Assembly (NCBI GenBank): GCA_035542155.1
Contig: DATKLX010000052.1
Span: 1-45,658 of the forward strand
Length of the DNA stretch: 45,658 bases
From: DATKLX01 sp035542155
Lineage (GTDB): Bacteria > Chloroflexota > Anaerolineae > Anaerolineales > Anaerolineaceae
Reading direction: 5' to 3'
Part shown: positions 39,864 through 45,658 of the stretch, piece after piece
Position numbering within the stretch: the first letter of the stretch is position 1
How the letters are laid out: every line of letters starts with the position of its first letter
The notes under the pieces: model-generated
The model's input: only the letters and a program-made list of their open reading frames with translations
What the model was told of the DNA's origin: nothing
Databases searched by the model: none
Translations under genes and position numbers: made by a program

Positions 39864-41120
39864 ATGGATACAACTCAGAAAACACCCCGAGTCAGCCTGG
39901 GAAGGTTTTTAGGAGGGGTCGTCCTCGCTTTCGCTGTGGGCCTTGGCCTGTTCTACTGGCTGATGAGCCCACCCATGGAAGCTCTGGCCTTTATGGTGGA
40001 GCTGATGGCGATCACTTCAATCCTTTCTGTGGCAGCAGCTTACGTTGCGTACCGGTCAGGCTGGATCAACCGCACCCCCAGCCTGCGCCTGAGCTTGATG
40101 GGTGGGTACGCGCTGGTCGGGCTGGTGATGTTCATCAATATCGGCTCGATCGCCTGGTTGATGTTTGCCAGCCAGCATGACCTGCTGCTGGCCACCGTGC
40201 TGCTGGTTTTTGCCACGGGGATCGCCATGTCGCTGGGCTTTTTTCTGTCCCAGGCACTGACCGACCGGATTCGGGTCCTCGATGCGACGGCCCGGTCGAT
40301 CGCGGGAGGAGAGCTCGGCGCGCGAGTCCCAGTGAACGGTCGAGACGAGATGGCAAAGCTTGGAATGAGCTTCAACACCATGGCGGACCAACTGGAGGCG
40401 GCGCAGCGCAAGCAAAAAGAGCTGGATACTCTCCGCCGGGAGCTGATCGCCTGGGTCGGTCACGACCTGCGAACCCCGCTGACCTCCATCCGGGCGATCC
40501 TCGAGGCGCTGGCGGATGGGCTGGTCACAGAGCCGCAGATGGTGCAACGCTATCTGAATACCGCTCAGCAGGATGTACGCGCACTTTCCGGGTTGATCGA
40601 TGACCTGTTTGAACTGTCGCAGATCGACGCAGGCGGACTGCGCCTCGACCTGCACGCCAATGCGATTTCCGATTTGATCTCTGATACAATCGAGCGCTTC
40701 TCAGCGCTGGCGGCGGAGCAGGGAGTTGCCCTGGAAGGCCAGGTCGCGCCTGGGACGGATCCCGTTATCCTGGATGGGCAGCGGATCGGTCGGGTACTGT
40801 ACAACCTGGTCGCCAATGGGCTGCGACATACGCCCCGAGGAGGAAAAATAGAGATTCACGCGCGACGCGAGAATGGATCTTGTGTGGTCGAAGTGAGCGA
40901 CAGCGGAGAAGGAATCCAGCCGGAAGATCTCCCCCATCTCTTCGACCAATTTTACCGGGGGGAAAAATCGCGTAATCGGGCCACCGGCGGGGCTGGCCTG
41001 GGATTGGCGATTTCACGAGGGATCGTCGACGCACATGGGGGGACGATTGGGGTAGAAAGCCAACCCGGGCAGGGAGCGAGATTCTGGTTCACGCTGCCAG
41101 GGAGATTCGAGATCCGTTAA
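39864..41120 (+). CDS. Membrane sensor histidine kinase (HAMP, HisKA, HATPase_c)
   Basis: The 418-residue kinase has four hydrophobic segments (about 15-34, 40-64, 76-101 and 107-130) with very short loops outside the membrane. A HAMP linker (131-185) is followed by the H-box VGHDLRTPLTSIRA with phospho-acceptor H200, N-box VLYNLVANGLRHT, G1 SDSGEGI and G2 GGAGLGLAIS. Lack of a large extracytoplasmic domain suggests that the signal is sensed within or at the membrane. It phosphorylates the response regulator encoded just upstream. No further gene follows on this strand before the AlkZ-like gene. Confidence 0.93.
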   Translation: MDTTQKTPRVSLGRFLGGVVLAFAVGLGLFYWLMSPPMEALAFMVELMAITSILSVAAAYVAYRSGWINRTPSLRLSLMGGYALVGLVMFINIGSIAWLMFASQHDLLLATVLLVFATGIAMSLGFFLSQALTDRIRVLDATARSIAGGELGARVPVNGRDEMAKLGMSFNTMADQLEAAQRKQKELDTLRRELIAWVGHDLRTPLTSIRAILEALADGLVTEPQMVQRYLNTAQQDVRALSGLIDDLFELSQIDAGGLRLDLHANAISDLISDTIERFSALAAEQGVALEGQVAPGTDPVILDGQRIGRVLYNLVANGLRHTPRGGKIEIHARRENGSCVVEVSDSGEGIQPEDLPHLFDQFYRGEKSRNRATGGAGLGLAISRGIVDAHGGTIGVESQPGQGARFWFTLPGRFEIR

Positions 41121-41154
41121 TCATTGTCGACTGGCTGCTAAGGCAGTTGGGCAA

Positions 41155-42267
41155 TCAGTCAATGGGGGCTGAGATATTCAGGTTGACGGGGGAGTTGAAG
41201 ATGTGGGCCAGATGGAAAATTTCCGATTCCAGGGCTAATTTGATGGTGAGTTGAAGGGGTTCAAAGGGCTCGATGATCAGGTCGATTGAACTGGCGCGGC
41301 GGTGGGCCTTCCAGGTGCCCAGGACGCGGCCGTTGACGAGCAGTGCCGGGTGGATGATTCCGCCGCCGGCGTTGATCCGCCTGGCAAAACGCAAATCGAC
41401 GGTCAGGCTGCGATCGGCATAGCCAAGAAGGTAGGTGTCGAAACGGGGGATCAGGCGGATGAGCGGACCGGCGGGGAGCGGGTCTTCCAACCATGCGGTC
41501 ATCGATCTGGGGGTCCAAAGAGGGCCGCGATCCGTGTCCAGAGAGACCAGCTCTGCCTGGAGCGAGTCCCAGGCTTGGCGGGCATCCTTCGGGCTCAGGC
41601 CAGACCAGGCAGAGAAATCGGCAGGAGCGGCGGGAGCAAAGGCGTTCAGGTAACGCTGTGCCAGCTCAACCAGGGCTTCCGCAAACGGCCTGGCACGGGG
41701 TAGCTGGCCGACCCAATTTTCGAAAGGTACGTAGGTGGGTTCTTTTCCACGGTCCGAGCCCTGGACGAGGACGGCCTGCATGGCAGCATAGTAGATGAAG
41801 TGGATGGTGGCCTGCCCTTCATAAGGCAGGCGGTTTGATTTAAGGAGGGCGGCGATCTCCTCACGGGTCAGAGAGCCCTGGTCTTCGAGCGCGCGGTGAA
41901 TCAGACGGATAGCAATCTCCGCTTTGTCCCTGTCCCAACCTAACTGGGCGAAGCGGCGCGAATTGGTAGCGGCGAAAACCGGACCAAAAAATGGGATCAT
42001 CCAGGCGGCGTCTCTACGGCTGACGAGATGGAGCGTGCCACGCATGCACCAGGTGCGGATGAGCAGTCCCTCCTGGAAGGCCTGGTTTACCCCGGCCAGG
42101 GTGAGGCTGGGGGAACGGACTGCCACGGACAGCTCGCCGGCGGGTTGGTCCTGAGCCTGGACCCCACAGACCGCTTCCACCACATCCTGGGGCTTATCTG
42201 CTGTGTTTCCAGAAAGATGTTGGGCGCGAAGGCGCATCAGTCGAATCTGATCTTCATTTGCTTTCAT
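41155..42267 (-). CDS. Winged-helix DNA glycosylase, AlkZ type (HTH_42 family)
   Basis: The 370-residue protein shows AlkZ landmarks: VCGVQAQDQPAG holds Q37-A38-Q39, the Q-x-Q catalytic motif (same numbering as described for Streptomyces AlkZ). RTWCMRGTLHLVSRRDAAWM and LPRFDTYLLGYADRS-like segments (IRLIPRFDTYLLGY) also fit. The three winged-helix subdomains span nearly the full length. AlkZ removes crosslinked or bulky alkylated purines; in antibiotic producers it gives self-resistance, but no biosynthetic cluster is seen here. The ATG is at 42267. With the AlkX/YcaQ-like gene at 17869-19068, the window encodes both branches of the family. Confidence 0.86.
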   Translation of the reverse strand: MKANEDQIRLMRLRAQHLSGNTADKPQDVVEAVCGVQAQDQPAGELSVAVRSPSLTLAGVNQAFQEGLLIRTWCMRGTLHLVSRRDAAWMIPFFGPVFAATNSRRFAQLGWDRDKAEIAIRLIHRALEDQGSLTREEIAALLKSNRLPYEGQATIHFIYYAAMQAVLVQGSDRGKEPTYVPFENWVGQLPRARPFAEALVELAQRYLNAFAPAAPADFSAWSGLSPKDARQAWDSLQAELVSLDTDRGPLWTPRSMTAWLEDPLPAGPLIRLIPRFDTYLLGYADRSLTVDLRFARRINAGGGIIHPALLVNGRVLGTWKAHRRASSIDLIIEPFEPLQLTIKLALESEIFHLAHIFNSPVNLNISAPID

Positions 42268-42333
42268 GATTATTTCTCAAGTTTACATGCGATTTGATAT
42301 CTGCCTCATGTTGAGGATTGTTCTGAGGATTTT

Positions 42334-42885
42334 ATGAAAATTCTTTACCATAGCCTGGCAGTTTTAGGCCTGTTTGCAGCGATGTTCGCAGTTTATTGGT
42401 TCCTCATCCGGCCTGGCCAGATGCGCCTGGGAGCGACTGATCCAGAGATCCGCACCGTTAGGCCTGGAAATGAGCAGGTCCGAGGGGCGCAGTACCGTGC
42501 GACGCGGGCGATCACAATCGCTGGGACTCCTGAGGAGATCTGGCCGTGGCTGGTGCAGATGGGCTATGGCCGGGCCGGCTTCTATGGGTATGACACCCTG
42601 GAGAATATCGGCAGTCCCAACGGCCCGCACAGCGCGGACCGGATCATCCCTGAACTCCAACAGCTTCATGTGAATGATACCATGCCCATTTTTCCCAGGG
42701 CGACGATGAAAGTCCAGGAGCCTGTACCAAACCAAACCATGGTTTGGGTGGGTGGCCCAACCCATTCCAGTACGTCTTTTGCGTGGCAAAGGAGAATTTT
42801 CTATCCCCTGGTCAGGGCTCTGCGGTTCAGGATTCAAGAAGATGGGAAGAAAATAAATCTGGCAGTAGGATGGAATGAGGTGTAG
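42334..42885 (+). CDS. SRPBCC-family membrane-tethered protein, C-terminally truncated
   Basis: The 183-residue reading has an N-terminal membrane helix (4-27) and an SRPBCC/START-like domain with ITIAGTPEEIWPWLVQMGYG, then RAGFYGYDTLENI and DRIIPELQQLHVNDTMP, conserved in actinobacterial and Chloroflexota homologues. The family continues after T-S-F-A-W with a further strand and a long helix, but here this is replaced by an unrelated arginine-rich end (QRRIFYPLVRAL...), so an indel has probably broken the C-terminus. Ligand unknown. Whether the product still folds is doubtful. Confidence 0.65.
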   Translation: MKILYHSLAVLGLFAAMFAVYWFLIRPGQMRLGATDPEIRTVRPGNEQVRGAQYRATRAITIAGTPEEIWPWLVQMGYGRAGFYGYDTLENIGSPNGPHSADRIIPELQQLHVNDTMPIFPRATMKVQEPVPNQTMVWVGGPTHSSTSFAWQRRIFYPLVRALRFRIQEDGKKINLAVGWNEV

Positions 42886-42979
42886 ACTTATATGTAGGTT
42901 TGCGTGGTTCTATTCGCATAGCCATGCAAGAGTTGTCGGTTGAAACATGCGGAAAACCTCTCGAAATTGAAGGTGGGGT

Positions 42980-43411
42980 TTGGCAGAGTATTTGAAAATC
43001 TTTCGCCTGAGGGTCCACCAGGCGCCATTGTTCCTGCGACAGGCGGTTAAGTTTGGGATGGTCGGGGTATTGAACACCGCGGTGGACCTGGGCGTGTTTT
43101 TCGGGCTGACCCATTGGGTGGGCTTTTTTAGTGGTGCTCCAACGGCGGCAAAAGCAGTCTCATACAGCGCCGGTATTCTCAACAGCTTTCTCTGGAACCG
43201 AAGCTGGACGTTTCGCGCCAGCGGAGACTCCTGGGGAAAGTTGCTCCCTTTTGTGCTGGTAAACCTGATCGCGCTGGGGATCAATACCGGACTGATGCAG
43301 ATCGGATTAAGAACCTTGCTCCTGCCCCAAAACGCTGCATTGGCCCTGGCGACCTGCGGGACATTGGCCCTGAATTTCATTGCCAATAAATATATCGTTT
43401 TCCGTAAATAG
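42980..43411 (+). CDS. GtrA-like membrane protein
   Basis: The 143-residue protein has four membrane helices and the GtrA pattern: FLRQAVKFGMVGVLNTAVDL, KAVSYSAGILNSFLWNRSWTF (N-x-F-x-x-x-R-x-W-x-F) and FIANKYIVF at the end. GtrA-like proteins are thought to help move polyprenyl-phosphate sugars across the membrane for glycosyltransferases, such as the GT-C type enzymes at 10062-13608. That link is inference, since they are 30 kb apart. The start is a TTG at 42980, preceded by GAAGGTGGGG; no ATG lies before the conserved part. Confidence 0.85.
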   Translation: MAEYLKIFRLRVHQAPLFLRQAVKFGMVGVLNTAVDLGVFFGLTHWVGFFSGAPTAAKAVSYSAGILNSFLWNRSWTFRASGDSWGKLLPFVLVNLIALGINTGLMQIGLRTLLLPQNAALALATCGTLALNFIANKYIVFRK

Positions 43412-43450
43412 TTTTTCAATACCGGTACGCTCTGGATGACGCCTGGATAT

Positions 43451-43458
43451 GCTACAAT
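43451..43458 (+). promoter_or_regulatory. Extended -10 promoter of the LysM/M23 gene
   Basis: TACAAT (43453-43458), preceded by TGC (43450-43452), 88 bp before the ATG at 43547. No -35 is apparent at the expected distance. Confidence 0.4.
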
Positions 43459-43546
43459 ACGCTAGAACCCTCTGGTTTGAGCTACGCTGGACGGTAAACA
43501 TACGAGATGACCACAGGCTAATAGCTTTCATGCCATCTGCTATTTC

Positions 43547-44641
43547 ATGGAAACGTTAAAAAGACATTCGCACCTGCGACTTGCCCAAGGGATCCTGGCC
43601 ATGGTGATTATCGCCCTGATTGGGATTTTTTTGTTGGGAGGGTCGATCAAGGAAACCGCCGCCGGCCAGGTGTTTTCTCCAAGCACGACAGCCGGGAATC
43701 CATCTCCGATTCCAACCCAGGCACAATTGACTCTGACGGTTTTTGCAGGGAATGATCTGGAAGGAATCCGACGGCTGGCCTTGCTGCACACGATTATTTC
43801 CCAGAAACTCTCAGTAGATGTGACTACCTATGTTGTTCAGCCGGGGGATACTGTTTTCGCCATTGCCGAAAAAAACAACCTCAAGCCTTCCACGATATTA
43901 TGGGGCAACCTGCTCATTCTGGCCGACAACCCGGAAAGCATCATCCCGGGATTAAGACTGAACATCCTGCCGGTGGATGGGGTGTATTACCAGTGGAATA
44001 AAAGCGATAACATGACCCGAGTGGCCACGTTCTTCGGGGTGAAGCCTGAAGATATTCTCAATTATCCCGGGAACCACCTGAATCCTGAGTCTTATCCCGA
44101 CCCTGATCACCCTCCCATCCCGGATAAAACCTGGTTGATCATTCCCGGAGGACACCGGGAGTTTATTTCCTGGAGCGCGCCGCAGATTCCACGGAGCAAT
44201 CCGGCGGTGGCAAAAATTTATGGGGCAGGGTACTGCGGCAAAATTGTCGAAGGAGTAGTCGGCTCGGGCGCCTTTATCTGGCCGACGGTGGACCACTGGC
44301 TGTCGGGCTACGATTACAACCCCGGCGCGAACCATCCAGCGATCGATATAGCCGGGCAATTGGGCAATGCGGTCTATGCCGCGGATAATGGGGTGGTCGT
44401 TTATGCCGGGTGGAACGATTGGGGCTATGGCAACGTGATTGTCATTGACCATGGTAATGGCTGGCAAACCCTTTACGCCCACCTGAGCAATGTCCGCGTC
44501 GGTTGTGGAGACAGCGTGATCAAGGGAAACGTGATTGGAAACGTGGGCAGCACCGGCAGGTCCAGCGGGCCGCACCTGCACTTCGAGATGTCCCTGGACG
44601 GCTCGAAGCTTAACCCGCACCAGTATCTGCCACCCCCTTAA
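43547..44641 (+). CDS. LysM-domain M23-family peptidoglycan endopeptidase
   Basis: The 364-residue protein has an N-terminal signal anchor (14-31), a Thr/Pro-rich linker, two LysM-type wall-binding repeats (about 95-141, YVVQPGDTVFAIAEKNNLKP, and 147-200), and a C-terminal LytM/M23 metallopeptidase domain (260-360). Zinc ligands are H263 and D267 (NHPAIDIAG) and H345 of GPHLHFE, with H312 (TLYAHLSN) and H343 as catalytic residues. All are intact, so it should cut peptide cross-bridges of peptidoglycan. The ATG at 43547 is not preceded by a strong ribosome-binding site. Confidence 0.92.
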   Translation: METLKRHSHLRLAQGILAMVIIALIGIFLLGGSIKETAAGQVFSPSTTAGNPSPIPTQAQLTLTVFAGNDLEGIRRLALLHTIISQKLSVDVTTYVVQPGDTVFAIAEKNNLKPSTILWGNLLILADNPESIIPGLRLNILPVDGVYYQWNKSDNMTRVATFFGVKPEDILNYPGNHLNPESYPDPDHPPIPDKTWLIIPGGHREFISWSAPQIPRSNPAVAKIYGAGYCGKIVEGVVGSGAFIWPTVDHWLSGYDYNPGANHPAIDIAGQLGNAVYAADNGVVVYAGWNDWGYGNVIVIDHGNGWQTLYAHLSNVRVGCGDSVIKGNVIGNVGSTGRSSGPHLHFEMSLDGSKLNPHQYLPPP

Positions 44642-44791
44642 GAGCAGAGGAAAGTGGTTTGAATCCTGTGGCAGTCAGAGCAGGCGCGCACCGCGAGAGC
44701 GCGGGTTTGCCGGCTGTCTCAATTGGGCTCCTGAACTACGGACAGACTTCTTCTTTGAATCGTCAACACGCTATCGTTGATAATTTGGCTA

Positions 44792-44797
44792 TATAAT
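44792..44797 (+). promoter_or_regulatory. -10 box giving a leaderless start for the kinase-STAS gene
   Basis: TATAAT (44792-44797) ends 6 bp before the ATG at 44804 (context GGCTATATAATATCAATATGG). With initiation 6-8 bp downstream of the -10, the transcript would start at or next to the ATG. No ribosome-binding site is present, which fits leaderless translation. Confidence 0.6.
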
Positions 44798-44803
44798 ATC
44801 AAT

Positions 44804-45646
44804 ATGGCGACTATCTCATTTCCAGCTAAAGTGGAGTATCTCCAGGCGATACGCGAATTTGTTCAGGAGAGTGCTGTTGCTCTGGGCGCTGATCCCGATG
44901 CCGCTGCTTGTATGATCCAGGCAGTGGATGAAGTGGCTACCAATGTGATCATTCACGGCTATCAAGGAAAAAAGGGTGAAATCCTTATCGCACTTGACCG
45001 CGAAGGAGCAGATCTGGTTGTCAGCATTCGCGATCATGCCCCTGCTTTTGATCCAACCCAGGTCCCCAAGCCAGACCTCACCACATCGCTGGAAACCAGA
45101 GCACTGGGCGGTCTCGGGGTTTATTTTGTCAAACAGTTTTGCGATTTCGTCCAATATCACGAAATTCCCCAGGGTGGAAACGAACTGATCCTTCGCAAAA
45201 AGGCTTTTGAAAGGAAAGACACAATGGATATTCAGGTAATTCAGGCGGAAGGGCAGCCTACCATTGCGATGGTCGAAATTCAGGGTGACCTGGACGCTTC
45301 GAACTACGAGCAGTTGATCGCAGAAGCAGTAAGCCTGAAAGCCCAGGGTGTGCAGCAAATCGTAATGGATCTGAGTAAGGTAAATTACGTTTCCAGCGCA
45401 GGCCTGGTGGCTCTACACCGCTCGCTGCTGGTTATGAACGGAGTCCTGCTCGAGGAAGAAGATGGATGGGGCGCCATGCATGCTTTAGCGGAAGAAAAAA
45501 GGCCTCTCGAGAAGCGAATCAAGCTGGTGGGGTTGCAGCCGCGGGTAGATTCTGCACTTGACATGGCGGGGATGAAGCAATACTTCGAGATCTACACGGA
45601 TATAAAAAAAGCGCTGGCGGCTTCAAAGAACGCCCAGCGGGTATAA
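44804..45646 (+). CDS. Single-chain fusion of RsbW-type anti-sigma kinase and STAS (RsbV-type) domain
   Basis: The 280-residue protein joins two domains normally encoded separately. Residues 1-133 are an RsbW/SpoIIAB-type HATPase: N-box AVDEVATNVIIHGY with N47, G1-like RDHAPAFDP (the usual Gly after Asp is replaced) and G2 LGGLGVYFVKQFCD. Residues 142-280 are a STAS domain: VEIQGDLDASNYEQL, then IVMDLSKVNYVSSAGLVAL with S197/S198 at the phosphorylation site, and an extra insert (about 212-240). In the partner-switch system the kinase phosphorylates the STAS protein to free or sequester a sigma factor. Here both are in cis. An ATG at 45224 could also start the STAS part alone. The gene lies at the window edge, and its neighbours downstream are unseen. 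Confidence 0.86.
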   Translation: MATISFPAKVEYLQAIREFVQESAVALGADPDAAACMIQAVDEVATNVIIHGYQGKKGEILIALDREGADLVVSIRDHAPAFDPTQVPKPDLTTSLETRALGGLGVYFVKQFCDFVQYHEIPQGGNELILRKKAFERKDTMDIQVIQAEGQPTIAMVEIQGDLDASNYEQLIAEAVSLKAQGVQQIVMDLSKVNYVSSAGLVALHRSLLVMNGVLLEEEDGWGAMHALAEEKRPLEKRIKLVGLQPRVDSALDMAGMKQYFEIYTDIKKALAASKNAQRV

Positions 45647-45658
45647 CGCATTATCAAC

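Noticed and set aside
1..45658. CRISPR array, tRNA or rRNA genes
   Set aside because: No regularly spaced repeats of 25-40 bp and no cloverleaf or rRNA landmark were recognised on either strand by eye.

Overview
The window reads as a stretch of chromosome from a Chloroflexota bacterium, most likely class Anaerolineae. This rests on gene content (a MalT-like LuxR regulator, several multidomain sugar-type regulators, GT-C membrane glycosyltransferases, Met-rich lipoprotein linkers, a decayed L,D-transpeptidase of the Anaerolineae kind) and moderate GC with TATAAT-like -10 boxes. No rRNA, tRNA, CRISPR array or intact insertion sequence was recognised. It looks like ordinary core/accessory chromosome with visible gene decay.

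Layout. 1-3.3 kb: start of a leftward FAD oxidoreductase, then a large M19-like amidohydrolase and a small membrane protein. 3.4-5.4 kb: a lone tyrosine recombinase, a YtxH-like protein and about 600 bp holding a coding remnant and inverted repeats. 5.4-10 kb: a MarR regulator with two ABC half-transporters whose motifs predict a heterodimer with one degenerate ATP site. 10-13.6 kb: two GT-C type glycosyltransferases. 13.6-17.1 kb: HAD phosphatase, MFS transporter with a divergent DeoR regulator, and a TetR regulator with a clear palindromic operator. 17.1-17.8 kb: a pseudogene of an L,D-transpeptidase. 17.9-24 kb: AlkX/YcaQ-like glycosylase, PPOX-fold protein, ECF sigma factor, small conserved protein, large LuxR regulator, and a fragment of a formylglycine-generating-enzyme domain.

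24-27.4 kb: serC, then metY under a SAM-I riboswitch with its own terminator, and a coiled-coil/zinc-ribbon protein. 27.5-34.4 kb: a diheme cytochrome c; a 570-residue regulator in which a sugar-binding-protein domain sits between a DeoR helix-turn-helix and the DeoR sensor domain; a divergent ROK sugar kinase; an SLC13-type transporter with RCK_C domains; a pentapeptide-repeat protein. 34.4-36.4 kb: a URO-D family protein with a methyltransferase-like zinc motif, then fused and frameshifted remnants of CcdA, YhfC and a Met-rich linker. 36.6-41.1 kb: redoxin lipoprotein, msrP, msrQ and a two-component system, plausibly a cell-envelope redox-repair block. 41.2-45.6 kb: AlkZ-like glycosylase, truncated SRPBCC protein, GtrA-like protein, LysM/M23 peptidase, and an unusual single-chain fusion of an RsbW-type kinase with a STAS domain.

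The strongest candidates for something not standard are the DeoR/binding-protein chimera with its divergent kinase and operator-rich intergenic region (28.6-31.6 kb), and the kinase-STAS fusion (44.8-45.6 kb). All family calls were made by reading motifs by eye; no database search was run.
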